This document shows positions 32,820-43,951 of a DNA stretch of 64,000 nt, in pieces (the stretch's first letter is position 1; each line of letters begins with the position of its first letter). Location: NCBI RefSeq assembly GCF_023898315.1, contig NC_064617.1, positions 711,781,202-711,845,201 on the forward strand, written 5' to 3'. This DNA is from Schistocerca nitens (taxonomy: Eukaryota > Arthropoda > Insecta > Orthoptera > Acrididae). The translations under genes and the position numbers were made by a program. The notes beneath the pieces are model-generated. The model ran no database searches. It was not told the DNA's origin and saw nothing but the letters and a program-made list of their open reading frames with translations.

Positions 32820-34148
32820 CAGGGTGTTAATAAATGAATATCGGGGTTTTAACGCTTTATAATATTTATTATATTAAACTCACAGTTATAAATGATATGT
32901 CAAATGAAAGAGCAACTCAAACAGTTTTACCAAGAACCTCATAAATGTTCAATGTTAGCACCATTTGTCACACGGTACACATCAAGTCTATAGCCCGATA
33001 AGTGTGTCTTCAGTGATTATAGCAACAGCTGCTTCAAACCGGTTTCTTAATTCAGGGAGGTCTGCTGGTAGCGGAGGGACGTACACACGATCCTTGATGA
33101 AGTCCCAAAGGAAAAAATCGCATGGCGTTAGGTCAGGTGAATGTGGAGACCATGCAAAGCAAGCCCTGTCACTCTGCCCCTTGCGGCCTATCCAGCACTT
33201 GGGTACAGTGAAGTTCAACCAATCGCATACTTCGCTATGCCAGTGAGATGCCGCACCATCTTGCTGGAAAATGAAGTTCTCTGGCTCATCTTCTTCCAAC
33301 TGAGGGAAGAGACATTGCTGTAGTGTATCAAGGTAAGAAGTGTCAGTTACAGTAGGTTCACCAAAAAAGAAACGCCCATAAACTTTCCACTGGGATACAG
33401 AACAAAAAACTGTCACTTTAGGGAAATCTTGTTGTATTTGTACCATCTCGTGAGGATTTTCTGAGCCCCAGATAAGCACATGTTAACATGTCCACTACGA
33501 TGAAAGGTCGATTCATCAATGATGACAACATGATCCAGAAAATCTTCATCGTCATGAAACAATATTTCGTTTACAAACTTGGCACGTAATCCATGGTCTG
33601 CCGGCTTTAGAGCCTGTAATAACTTTAAATGGTAAGGATGTAGTTGTATGCGTTTTCTTAAAACTTTCCAAACAGTTGACATGGGAACTTGTAATTCACG
33701 ACTAGCCTTCCGGACTGATTTTTTTGGGTTACGAGTGAATGACTCTCTCACTCATTCAACAGTCTCTTCACACACTCTTGGTCGTCCTGTGCTCTTCCCT
33801 TTACAAAGGCAGCTGATATCTTCAAATTGATGATAACATCTACAAATGTTATTATCACTTGGAGGATCACAACTGAACTTCAGCTGGAACACACGTTGCA
33901 CAGTAACTGCAGCTTCGGTCTTTGCAAACTGCAAAATACAAAACACTTTCTGTTCACTATTCGCCATCTTCGCTACTACCGCTGTCTAGCGGATTGCGGT
34001 GGAAACATTGCGCGCTGCACATGCACACTGGTGCCAAACACAACTGTTTTAGATGTTCTTTCATTTGACATATCGTTTATAACTTTAAGTTTAATGTAAT
34101 AAATATTATAAAGCGTTAAAACCCCGATATTCATTTATAAACACCCTG
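32820..34148 (-). mobile_element. Mariner/Tc1-superfamily element with ~105-bp inverted termini
   Basis: Ends in CAGGGTGTT; both ends share about 105 bp of inverted repeat (including CGGGGTTTTAACGC and TATGTCAAATGAAAGA) with few mismatches. TA flanks lie at 32818-32819 and 34149-34150. It carries a decayed transposase on the minus strand. The long termini set it apart from the short-terminus Tc1-like copies in this window. Confidence 0.93.
32988..33967 (-). pseudogene. Decayed mariner-superfamily transposase (third residue D)
   Basis: Starts at 33967 with an N-terminal HTH domain (QKVFCILQFAKTEAAVTVQRVF). An in-frame TGA at 33752-33754 interrupts it. It continues KKSVRKASRELQVPMSTVWKVLR (second HTH) and VVIIDESTFHRSGHVN (first catalytic D) to a frameshift near 33480, then resumes MLIWGSENPHEM, FQQDGAASHWHSEV (second D) and WSPHSPDLTPCDFFLWDFIKDRVYVPPLP (third residue D) to 32988. 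The catalytic positions survive, so it died through one nonsense and one frameshift change. By my count 46 residues separate the last two aspartates, long for this superfamily and explained by an extra WIGRKGQSDRA segment seen in related arthropod elements. Confidence 0.88.
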
Positions 34149-34150
34149 TA

Positions 34151-35305
34151 TTTCGCTTTGTTTAATGCTGAGCGTTGCTCATTGCTTTCTTATCTGATTG
34201 TGAAAGTGAAGTGAAGAGAGTAATTCTGGTTCATAAAGGGGTTCGAGTGCACCTAGGGTTGCCATGTCCAAAAATAGAAAATCCGGATTCGGCGTTGTAG
34301 TTAATCGAAATTTTTTCGTGAAATAAAATGAAGAGTTATCTATTCTTTCGGGATGGTAAACGAAAAGATATTAAGTAACTTTGGTCATTTCTATTAACCT
34401 ATCTCCTTATTACTCCTTTTGCCGTTATACGTGTTGGTCGCGCTTAAGTCGCTAGCTTGGATGGAGGTTAATGGTTTCTTTTATGTATGCGTTATCTACT
34501 TCATCGCTAAAAAGCCTAACAAAAGTCGGACAGACCAGACTTGTATATAACTGGACGGGTACGACCGTAAAAATCCGGCCACTTAGCAACGCTAATTACA
34601 ACACTCATAACACCAGAAGGTATCAGTAGTCCGCATGGCCTCACGTCAGTGTTAGAGGGCAGGGAGGCGCCTTCCTCTGCACCACTCCCCTCCCACCCCT
34701 CCCCAGCCCGTCCCACCCCACCACTCCCCACCACTCCCCACCTCACCCCTCCTTTCCCCTGGGCCAGACAAAGTTCTCGTTTGTTTACGCTCGTTACAGT
34801 GTGCACCCTGTAACAACACACACAAGAGCTGCGGGCTTTGTTTTTAAATGGTAATCAATATCCCTGTATGCTCTCACGACCTTCGCATCAGGGGTTCTGC
34901 CTAAACTCTGCCAGAACAGCGGTTTTCTAATAACTTCAAGTGCATCCTTTTCGTCTGCCAAAATGGTGTGTTATCCCAAAACAAGCTCCTCCAGTTTGCT
35001 CATGGCTGCTATGAGGAAGGGTTTCCTGTACACGACACAGTCCATCTCGCAATGCTTGTTTAGCTAATAGCTCTTTATTGCAGATGAAGAACAGCCAGTC
35101 AAAGAATTTAAAAATCTACATACAAACACTGCAGCTTTCAGCAAATTACCCCATTTGCTAATGATGTGGGAAGGTTGTATGTACTTTCGTATTCTGACAG
35201 GCGCTTTTAATCGGGTTTTCTTAACGCTTGATACAGTCTCGTTCACAAACGTTGTCTTGATACGGAAAAGTGAAGCTCACTATTCACTTACGTTAGTAAC
35301 TGATG
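34151..35305. other. No gene recognised; C-rich patch
   Basis: Bases 34660-34765 are a CCCCACCACTCCCC-type low-complexity patch. The rest has short frames only. Confidence 0.45.
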
Positions 35306-35535
35306 TATAGGGTGATTGTAATTATAGTCCCAATTTCAGGACGCTGTAAAAACGGAACCCTTGCTCAGGATGACGTCAAAACTGAATGGAATATTTTCGA
35401 AGAAACGGGTAACGTTATGGAAACAAAAAAATTAACGAAAATTTTTGCACTAGATGCTGTAATCGGCAGAATATGCAAAATAAAAGACACGAGTACACAA
35501 CTGTTCTTCATTTTGCGTGTCAGACACTCGCCATG

Positions 35536-35631
35536 ATTGTTTCAATGCAAGATCGCCTGCTGCTGGCAAAGCGCTTTTACAAGAACTGTGACTGTGCGTC
35601 AGTAGTTCTGCAGAATTTCCGGACACTCAAG

Positions 35632-35688
<57 letters not shown>

Positions 35689-36327
35689 AAATTTTAAAAA
35701 AACGCGTTGTTCCGATATCTGCCAAGGGTCTGGAGAGAACAATTACCCAGTTCGAAAGAACAGGTTCTTTTGAAGCGCAGTGTGTAAGACGGAGGAAACC
35801 AGCTGATCCGATACCAGTAGCAGATGTGACTTCAGCATTGCAGGAGGGATCGAGCGGTGGCGTGCAATCATGCAGTGCGAATTACCTGAACTTTGGACAT
35901 GCCTTTCAGCACGGACCACGTAATTCTACGAATCATCCTGCATTGCTATCAATATAAAATCACCCACGTCCAGGAGTCGAGTCATGCTGACCTGCCCGTG
36001 AAACAAACGCTTGCTCTAGAATTTCTTGCTCGCATGGAAGCGGGCAATGAATGACCATGCGACATTCTGTGGACAGATGAAGCCCATTTCTATCTTCAAG
36101 GACGCGTCAGTGCAGAGAGTTGCAGAATGTAAGCAACGGAAAATCAGCTCGCTCATCAACTTGTACCGTTTTATTCTGCAAAGGTAACTGGATGGTGCGG
36201 GTTGACGGCATCGTTTATCGTAGGGCCATATTTTTGCGATCTGCTGGGACCTTCGGGTCCCGTTACCTGTACCGTCCCTGGTAAACGCTATGAGAGTCAG
36301 CTGCGCAACATATTCTGAACGTGACTC
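35536..36327 (+). pseudogene. Heavily decayed transposase of the 35.3-kb element
   Basis: Recognisable plus-strand pieces in order are MQDRLLLAKRFYKNCDCASVVLQNFRTLKG (N-terminal domain, 35545-35634), FERTGSFEAQCVRRRKPADP and ALQEGSSGGVQSCSA (HTH region, 35752-35880), LALEFLARMEAGNE then DILWTDEAHFYLQGRVSAE (first catalytic D, 36010-36120) and VTGWCGLTASFIVGPYF, VPGKRYESQLRN (36180-36310). The part with the second and third catalytic residues is missing. Stops and frameshifts occur throughout, and the TA microsatellite interrupts the N-terminal region. Related full proteins are common in arthropod genomes. Confidence 0.8.
35635..35685 (+). repeat. TA dinucleotide microsatellite (~50 bp)
   Basis: Perfect alternating A/T run inside the decayed transposase, expanded after the element died. 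Confidence 0.95.
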
Positions 36328-36807
36328 CCGAGACCATACCATCCCCCACCCCCCTTTTGTGGCAGAAAATTACAGCATACTGAATATGTGAACATGTCTT
36401 GCGTCTGTCCCATGACAGTCAAAAACCAATTTCATTGTTGCTTTTTATGCGGTTTTTGACCTCATAATAATTAAAAACTGATTTTTTCCCCTCCGATGTG
36501 GTGCTGAATGGTCTTTCCTAACTAAAAGTTCCACGACTGTTGAATGCCAAATTTTTGCGGTCACGTACATTGCACAGCACGGTTGATTTAATGAGCAACG
36601 CACACCATAGCCGTCACACAGCGATTCATCTGTCAGCTGTAGCCTAACCCAGCATCACCTAGTCGTAAAATTTTCTTGAAATGTTTCCGTTTCCGTAACG
36701 TTTTTCCCTTCTTGGATAATATTCCGTTCAAATTTGACATGATTCTGAGTTGCGGTTCTTTTGTTACAGCGTTTTAAAACTGGAATTTTAGTCATCATCA
36801 CCCTATA

Positions 36808-37499
36808 ATTTGAATGTGGTTTCAGAAACAAAGCAGTGTGTATAATCGCAGCCAAAGCGACAGCGTACAAGCAGTACTGTCGAACCGAAGTGTATATGAA
36901 ACTGCAGTTACTGTCGGTAAACATTCGTACGAGACAATCTTCCTCCTTTGGACCACAGTGCTTCCATAGTAGATGGTACACCCCTGCCATCTCCCGAACT
37001 TCGAACTGACTTACCAGGCCAGTTGTGGGGGACCTGCAGTTTAATGCAGACCGCCAACCATGGTGCAGTTAGGTACTTTCACACTAACAAATCACTGACC
37101 AAATTACCTTGCATCTATAAAAGCTTCTCCGTGAAGTCTTAGGTAGCTTCTTGTATAGGCTTGGAACTGATGCTCCACACATTTTTAAACAAATAAATCA
37201 GGCAGTGCAATATATCATTTACTACTTCAGTGGCTCGTAAAATGCTACATAAAGACCTGTTAAGTTGTCAGTGGCTGATGCAAAACAATTTTAGTCTATA
37301 GTCTTCCGTGTAGTACAGATTCAGAACCAGAGGATGTAGCGGTTACGTAAAACTCAACGAATAGTAGTATTACTGGCCACTAGTATCCCACACTTACACA
37401 TTCTATCTTTTCCTTTTCATCCCGTCTAGCACGGGATCCGATTCTTCACATTTCAAATTTCATTTTATTATTTGACTTGGTGGCTGGATGCGCTTCCTG
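36808..37499. other. No gene recognised
   Basis: Mixed-composition DNA with short frames only. Confidence 0.45.
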
Positions 37500-37795
37500 A
37501 CGCCACACTCGTCAAGGTAACCTAGGGTAGAAAAGTCGTATTTGCCGTCTGTCTGTGAATTGTGTAGTCCTTGTTCTATGTGTTACTTTAACTGTCAGCG
37601 TACGATATTCTCTCAGGCGGAAGTTGGGGACCAGCCTAGCACTTCTTAAACGAGATGGGGAAAACCGCACAAACACCCCACTTACGTTGGTCGGTGTGCC
37701 AGACCACGCTCGTTAATCCGCCGCGTGAATTCGACCCGGCTGTGCCCCATCTCCCTGTCTAGCAATCTATCACGCTGCGCGCTGCGGAGTACAAA
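37500..37795 (-). mobile_element. Probable tRNA-derived SINE related to type C
   Basis: The minus strand contains GGTTTTCCCCATCTCG, GGCTGGTCCCCAACTTCCGCC and a B-box-like GGGTCGAATTCACG. They occur in the same order as GGTTTTCCATCTTCC and GGCTGGTTCCCCTTATTCC in the type C SINE at 24885. Ends are not defined. Confidence 0.55.
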
Positions 37796-38218
37796 CAGGT
37801 AATATGAATGAAATCAATATATTATTAGCATGTAGTAAGAGACTGTACCGAAAACAGAACTTTCAAAAATTTACCTGTAATTATGTAAGTACAAGAAACA
37901 ATTATGTCTTCTCCGACCTTCTATTATGCTTACCAAATATTCTGTCTATAAAACTTCAGTTTCTCGGCCAGTGTAGTAGCTGTTTACAAAGCTTTCCAGC
38001 GTTCTGCTGCTCGATAATCCTAAGAATCAGTGTACTATCGCCGCCCGACACGAAGACTAAAAGTATTCCCTGCTGAACTAATATCGAGTACACAGACACT
38101 GAGTAGACATGGGATACTATGGAGGGAAATGTACAGTATCTGGGTCCTGCTGCGGGTCATTTCTGTTATTTGTAAATGAGAAATATGTATGGTGGATCTT
38201 CTGTAATATTAATGTCTT
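37796..38218. other. No gene recognised
   Basis: AT-rich; one 90-codon plus-strand frame (37804-38076) without recognisable domain. Confidence 0.45.
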
Positions 38219-38220
38219 TA

Positions 38221-39513
38221 CGAGGGTGGGTCAAATGAAAACCTTAAATATTTTTCTAAATATTATTTATTGTGCAGAAGTGTTACAAAGCTGTATCATT
38301 TTTCAACATAATCTCCTCCACGCTCAATGCAACTCCTCCAGCGGTTACAAAGTGCATAAATTCCTTTCGAAAAAAATTCTTTTGGTAGTCCGCGCAACCA
38401 CTCATGCACTGCGTGGCGTACCTCTTCATCAGAACGGAACTTCTATCCTCCATTGCGTCTTTGAGTGGTCCAAACATATGGAAATCACATGGGGCAAGGT
38501 CTGGTGAGAATGGTGGATGAGGAAGACACTCAAAATGCAGGTATGTGATTGTTGCAACTGTTGTACGGGCATTGTGGGGCCTTGCATTGTCATGTTGTAA
38601 AAGGACACCAGCTAACAGCAATGCACGTCGCTTTGATTTGATTGCAGGCCGCAGATGATTTTTTAGGAGATCTGTGTATGATGCACTGGTGACAGTGGTC
38701 CCTGTAGGCGTGTAATGCTCCAAAATGGCGTCCTTTTCGTCCCAAAAGAGAGTCAGCATGCTGATGGTTCTATTCGAAATTTCTTTGGTTTTGGTGATGA
38801 GGAATGGCGCCATTCCTTCCTCGCTCTCTTCGTTTCCGATTGGTGGAAGTGAACCCAGGTTTCGTCCCCAGTAACGACTCTTGCAAGGAAGCCATCACCT
38901 TCTCGTTCAAAACGTCGAAGAAATTCTTCACAAGCATCAACACGTCGTTCTCTCGTTTCGGGAGTCAGCTGCCGTGGCACCAATCTTGGAGACACTTTGT
39001 GAAACTGGAGCACATCATGCACATTGTGGTGTGCTGACCCATGCTGTAAACATGCTGCAATGTCGTTCAGTGTCACTCGGCGGTTTTCCTTCGCTATGGC
39101 TTCAACTGCTACAATGTTCTATGGAGTCACAACTCGTTGTGCCTGACCTGGACGAGGAGCATCTTCCACTGAAGTCACACCATTTGCGAACTTCCTACTC
39201 CATTCGCAGACTTGCTGCTGTGACAAACATGCATCGCCGTACTGAACCTTCATTCGTCGATGAATTTCAATAGGTTTCACACCTTCACTACGCAAAAACC
39301 GAATAACAGAACGCTGTTCTTCCCTGGTGCAAGTCGCAAATGGGGCGGTCATCTTTATACTGATACTGCGACGGTATGTGTGCATTTGCACTATGTTGCC
39401 ACCTACAGGCCATTCTGCAGGCTGTTTGTAGCACACTTACCAACTTACAGGATAACGGCGAGAAATTTCGGTTTGTTATTACAAATTTAAGGTTTTCATT
39501 TGACTCACCGTCG
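38221..39513 (-). mobile_element. Mariner element (DD34D), ~29-bp inverted termini
   Basis: Ends CGAGGGTGGGTCAAATG and (minus strand) CGACGGTGAGTCAAATG are inverted repeats over 29 bp with two mismatches, flanked by TA at 38219-38220 and 39514-39515. Length 1293 bp is typical for mariner. The minus strand encodes a full-length but broken transposase. Confidence 0.95.
38283..39352 (-). pseudogene. Mariner transposase with one stop and one frameshift
   Basis: Start ATG at 39352 (MTAPFATCTREEQRSVIRFLRSEG). The N-terminal paired HTH (QQQVCEWSRKFANG) leads to an in-frame TAG at 39119-39121. Translation in the same frame continues (ENRRVTLNDIAACLQHG, RVVTGDETWVHFHQSETKRARKEW with the first catalytic D) to a frameshift near 38757. 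The next frame gives MLTLFWDEKDAILEHY, LQHDNARPHNAR (second D) and HPPFSPDLAPCDFHMFGPLKDA (third D) to the stop at 38283. The 34 residues between second and third D match mariner DD34D. Only two lesions are visible. Confidence 0.93.
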
Positions 39514-40066
39514 TATTTAACCTGCTTTTTTAGCTTACAAGGCCATCATCAAACTACAATGTTGCAGCCTGAAAACCTGTTAACGAAGTAAATTAATTAC
39601 AAAATTCACAATAGATGCTTCTCATTTATAATTAAGGAGCCGTTCTACGAAGCAGCAAAGAAAGAATCAGTTCACAATTTCCCTTAGTTACGTCTTATAT
39701 TTCCCAAACCATAACACTTGGACCACCGAAAAGAACGTGTTCGACAGTGTTGGACGTAATCTCGTATGACGGGAGACTGTGACACGTAATGCTCCCAGGG
39801 AACTTGTCGAACATGATGGTTTTGGTGGTCCAGATCTTGGGTGTGGGCAGGCAAAATGTTAGATGGGCGTACTGATTTTCAAACCGATCAACTTTATTGT
39901 GACGCTGCACTCCCTTCCCCCTGTGCGTCTTCTCGGGGATGCATTCGGCTTTCACTTCACTTTTATGGACGGCAGATCGCCACCGCATCAAACAGTGCAG
40001 CTGGAGGAGCTCTCTGAACGAGAGGATATTTTGTGAATGGGCTCTTTTGTCCGTTCCCCCGAATTA

Positions 40067-41444
40067 CACTACTGGCCATTAAAATTGCTACACCACGAAG
40101 ATGACGTGCTACAGACGCGAAATTTAACCGACAGGAAGAAGATGCTGTGATATGCAAATGATTAGCTTTTCAGAGCATTGACACAAGATTGGCACCGGTG
40201 GCGACACCTACAACGTGCTGACATGAGGAAAGCTTCCAACCGATTTCTCATACACAAACAGCAGTTGACCGGCGTTGCCTGGCGAAACGTTGTTGTGATG
40301 CCTCGTGTAAGGAGGAGAAATGCGTACCATCACGTTTCCGACTTTGATAAAGGTCGGATTGTAGCCTATCGCGATTGCGGTTTATCGTATCGCGACATTG
40401 CTGCTCGCGTTGGTCGAGATCCAATGACTGTTAGCAGAATGTGGAATCGGTGGGTTCACGAGGGTAATACGGAACGCCGTGCTGGGTCCCAACGGCCTCG
40501 TATCACTAGCAGTCGAGATGACAGGCATCTTATCCGCATGGCTGTAACGGATCGTTCAGCCACGTCTCGATCCCTGAGTCCGCAGATGGGAACGTTTACA
40601 AGACAACAACCATCTGCACGAACAATGCGACAAAGTTTGCAGCAGCATGGGCTATCAGCTCGGAAACCATGGCTGCGGCTACCCTTGACGCTGTATCGCA
40701 GACAGGAGCGCCTGAGATGGTGTACTCAACGACGAACAAGGTGCACGAATGGCAAAACGTCATTTTTTCGGATGAATCCAGGATCTGTTGATCATGATGG
40801 TCGCATACGTGTTTTGGCGACATCACGGTGAACGCACATTGGAAGCGTGTATTCGTCATCGCCATACTGGCATATCACCAGGCGTGATGGTATGGGGTGC
40901 CATTGGTTACACGTCTCGGTCACCTCTTGTTCGCATTGACGGCACTTTGAACAGTGGACGTTACATTTCAGATGTGTTACGACCCGTGGCTCTACCCGTC
41001 ATTCGATCCCCGCGAAACCCTACATTTCAGCAGGATAATGCACGACGGCATGTTGCAGGTCCTGTACGGGCCTTTCTGGATACAGAAAATGTTCGACTGC
41101 TGCCCTGGCCAGCACATTCTCCAGATCTCTCACCAACTGAAAACGTCTGGTCAATGGTGGCCGAGCAACTGGCTCGTCACAATACGCCATACTCTTGATG
41201 AACGGTGGTATTGTGTTGAAGCTGCATGGGCAGCTGTACCTGTACACGCCATCCAAGCTCTGTTTGACTCAATGCCCAGGCGTATCAAGGTGGTAGTTCT
41301 GGGCACTGATTTCTCAGGATCTATGCACCCAAATTGCAAGAAAATGTAATCACATGTCATTTCTAGTATAATATATTTGTCCAATGAATACCCGTTTATC
41401 ATCTGCATTTCTTCTTGGTGTAGCAATTTTAATGGCCAATAGTG
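40067..41444 (+). mobile_element. Tc1-like element (DD34E), decayed, 1378 bp
   Basis: Termini CACTACTGGCCATTAAAATT and (minus strand) CACTATTGGCCATTAAAATT are inverted repeats over about 34 bp. TA flanks lie at 40065-40066 and 41445-41446. It is inserted into an older Tc1-like remnant. Confidence 0.93.
40298..41349 (+). pseudogene. Frameshifted Tc1-like transposase (DD34E family)
   Basis: Starts MPRVRRRNAYHHVSDFDKGRIVAYRDCG at 40298, with two helix-turn-helix segments (YRDIAARVGRDPMTVSRMW; SARTMRQSLQQHG). A frameshift in the region of the first catalytic D (about 40720-40765) is followed by another near 40820. The frame opening at 40788 carries GVMVWGAIGYTSRSPLV, FQQDNARRHVAGP (second D) and LPWPAHSPDLSPTENVW (E). 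The C-terminus (WAAVPVHAIQALFDSMPRRI) is in a third frame ending 41349. The D-E spacing is 34 residues, two more than in the intact Tc1-like family of this window. Non-functional. Confidence 0.9.
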
Positions 41445-41720
41445 TATATCGCATCGATCACGTGTGGGACGCATTGGGGCGACGTTTTGCAGCTCGTCCA
41501 TAAGCACCAACATCCATCCAGCAGTTTTCAACCGCTCTGATGGAGGAATGGAACGTCCTGGCACAAGAACTGCTTGCCAACTTTGTGGCCAGCATGGAAG
41601 GACGTTTCGGAGCACTGCCGTCCATCGTTATCAGGCATCGTATTAAGAACCACGTCCAACCTTTTTGAGTGTGAAAGCGACCATCATAAATCGCGGCGAC
41701 TTCGGTATAATTATTGTCTT

Positions 41721-42063
41721 TGGATGAAAGTATCATTTCTGTTCGTCTCATTGCGTATTTCTTTCAGTTAGCTGCACTATACTGCAGCAGTTCGTCTTAT
41801 TTATGGTTTCATCGAGCTCGGAAGCGACACATCACGCGGACGTTCCTTTCGCCCTGGAGTTTTGCGCACCAGTGTACTCTCTGCGATTCACAGTATGGTA
41901 GCTGTGTTCACAGCGAACCAGTGAGAGCACTACACGCCTTGCTAGAATACCCGTGCCCGAAACAGCTTTGTACCCTCGAAGACAGTACGCGGCGTTATAC
42001 ACGTTAGCCTCTTCTCTTCATACCTAAGGTGATTGAGGCAGACGTTAGCTGCCTTACTAACTA
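41721..42063. other. No gene recognised
   Basis: Short frames only; nothing else seen. Confidence 0.45.
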
Positions 42064-43225
42064 GGGAACCTCCCCATCGCACCCCCCTCAGATTTAGTTA
42101 TAAGTTGGCACAGTGGATAGGCCTTGAAAAACTGAACACAGATCAATCGAGAAAACAGGAAGAAGTTGTGTGGAACTATGAAAAAAATAGTAAAATATAC
42201 AAACTGAGTAGTCCATGCTAAGACAGGCAACATCAAGGACACTGGGAGTCAGGGAGCGCCGTGGTCCCGTGGTTAGCGAGAGTAGCTGCGGAACGAGAGG
42301 TCCGAGGTTCAAGTCTTCCCTCGAGTGAAAAGTTGAATTTTTTATTTTCAGTTTATGTGACAAACTCTTATGTTTTCATCACTTTTTTGGGAGTTATTAT
42401 CACATCCACAAGAAAACCTAAATCGGGCAAGGTAGAAGAATCTTTTTACCCATTCGCCAAGTGTACAAGTTAGGTGGGTCGACAACATATTTCTGTCATG
42501 TGACGCACATGCCGTCACCAGTGTCGTATAGAATATATCAGACGTGTTTTCCCGTGGAGGAATCGGTTGACCTATGACCTTGCGACCAAATGTTTTCGGT
42601 TCCCATTGGAGCGGCACGTACTTTCGTCTACTAATCGCACGGTTTTGCGGTGCGGTCTCAAAACACATACACTAAACTTATTGCAGTGAACAGAGACCTC
42701 AATGAACGAACGGACAGATGGTTCAAATGGCTCTGAGCACTATGGGACTCAGCTGCTGAGGTCATTAGTCCCCTACAACTTAGAACTAGTTAAACCTAAC
42801 TAACCTAAGGACATCACAAACATCCATGCCCGAGGCAGGATTCGAACCTGCGACTGTAGCGGTCTTGCGGTTCCAGACTGCAGCGCCTTTAACCGCACGG
42901 CCACTTCGGCCGGCGAACGGACAGATCATAACTTTACGAAAATAAAGAAAGTAAAATTTTCTGTCGAGGGAAGACTTGAACCAAGGACCTCTCGTTCTGC
43001 ACCTACTCACGCTAACCACGGGACCACGGCGCTCCTCAGCTCACATTCTCCTTGATGTTGCCTATCTTGTGCATGGACTACTCGGTTTGTATATTTTACT
43101 AATTTTTTTCATTGTTCCACACAAGTTCTTCCTATTTTCTCGATTGATATGTGTTCAGTTTTTCAAGGCCTATCCACTGTGCCAACTTATAACTAAATCT
43201 GAGGGGGGTGCGATGGGGAGGTTCC
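42064..43225. mobile_element. Inverted-repeat element with tRNA-like modules in both arms
   Basis: Ends GGGAACCTCCCCATCGCACC and its complement at 43206-43225. The arms (about 42064-42345 and 42943-43225) stay similar for about 280 bp. Each contains a tRNA-like segment (42254-42327 plus, 42964-43035 minus) with an A-box-like GTGGTTAGCG and B-box-like GGTTCAAGTC. The unique centre carries an inserted SINE (42718-42914). No transposase frame is found. Flanking duplications are not obvious. Confidence 0.8.
42718..42914 (-). mobile_element. tRNA-derived SINE, type B, full-length, nested
   Basis: Same family as 23615-23815, minus strand: head GCCGGCCGAAGTGGCCG, B box GGTTCGAATCC (about 42838-42848), tail CTCAGAGCCATTTGAACC. 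The 10-bp duplication GAACGGACAG at 42708-42717 and 42915-42924 shows insertion into the inverted-repeat element. Confidence 0.95.
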
Positions 43226-43574
43226 CTTGTAAGTACAATTGGCGCTTGCTGACCCTGAGAATGCTCACGTTCTGTATGACGAACTGGCCGAGTTACGTCA
43301 CGCTACGCGCGCGAAGTGCAGTCTGCTGTGCACGCGCGACTTCCTCTTACGGATGGCTACGATTCCGTCGCAGTCAACAGGTGTTGGCCAGGTACACATT
43401 AAGTCTGCGGTACGGCAGCGGAGTGGAGGAAAAACTAGAGACACAGTGTGAGCGCGCATTGGGAGGACAGTTCTTTTAGGCAGTAAAAGTCAAAGCGGAC
43501 AGAAGTTAGGCTCCTATTGGAGGTGGCATGCCTTCCTCCCCATTTTTCAGCTCAACAGGCCTTGCCAGAGATGA
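43226..43574. other. No gene recognised
   Basis: Contains CpG-rich 43290-43350 but no coding or promoter signature I can support. Confidence 0.4.
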
Positions 43575-43670
43575 GAGATAAAAATTCTAGTACTGTCCGG
43601 GGATCGAATCCAAGATCTTTAGATCCGTCCTGTGTCACTGTGCCGCCGAGCCATACACGTAAGGATCAGG
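43575..43670 (-). mobile_element. tRNA-like SINE fragment, unclassified type
   Basis: The minus strand reads GTGTATGGCTCGGCGGCAC with a B-box-like GGATTCGATCC near 43600 and GATCTAAAGATC (an anticodon-arm-like inverted repeat). It looks like a tRNA-derived head. The body toward 43490 is not matched elsewhere in the window. Confidence 0.5.
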
Positions 43671-43951
43671 ATTTCCTTTTGAAGCAATGATCGGACTGAT
43701 GAATGCTAACGATAGTTTTTAAACTAAATCATTGCCGACTTGTGACTGTAGCTTTTATTATTTGTTTCACTATCGCTTTTTCGGCTGCAGAGCCATTTTC
43801 AAGAGCAAGATGAAAACTGAAAGCAATAAAACATATGCATAAAGAAGAGCACGTTACAATGTAACAACATCTGGCAAACACAATTTAAAGAGTATAACTT
43901 ATAAAGTCAGTAAATATCAGTTTTTTTGGGCTCATCAGTCTTCTGACTGCT

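Larger units (their letters stand above)
35308..36805 (+). mobile_element. Decayed mariner-superfamily element with ~165-bp inverted termini
   Basis: The left end TAGGGTGATTGTAATTA and right end (minus strand) TAGGGTGATGATGACTAAA are inverted copies that stay similar for about 165 bp (AACGCTGTAA, GAATATTATCCAAGAA, AACGTTACGGAAAC). TA flanks both ends. The plus strand carries scattered transposase segments and a TA microsatellite, described separately. Confidence 0.8.
39700..41720 (+). pseudogene. Rearranged Tc1-like remnant split by a second Tc1-like element
   Basis: Before 40065 the plus strand encodes VQLEELSEREDIL and SFVRSPEL. After the inserted element, from 41447, it continues IDHVWDALGRRFAAR and MEEWN-type sequence to about 41660. 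Together these are the C-terminus of a DDE transposase, with the interruption falling between SPEL and IDHVWD. Upstream, 39700-39850 carries the FGGPSVMVWEI block on the opposite strand, so that part appears inverted relative to the rest. Confidence 0.7.

Noticed and set aside
36655-36990. 111-codon minus-strand frame
   Set aside because: Most of it is the right inverted terminus of the element at 35308-36805; it mirrors the left terminus and has no domain.
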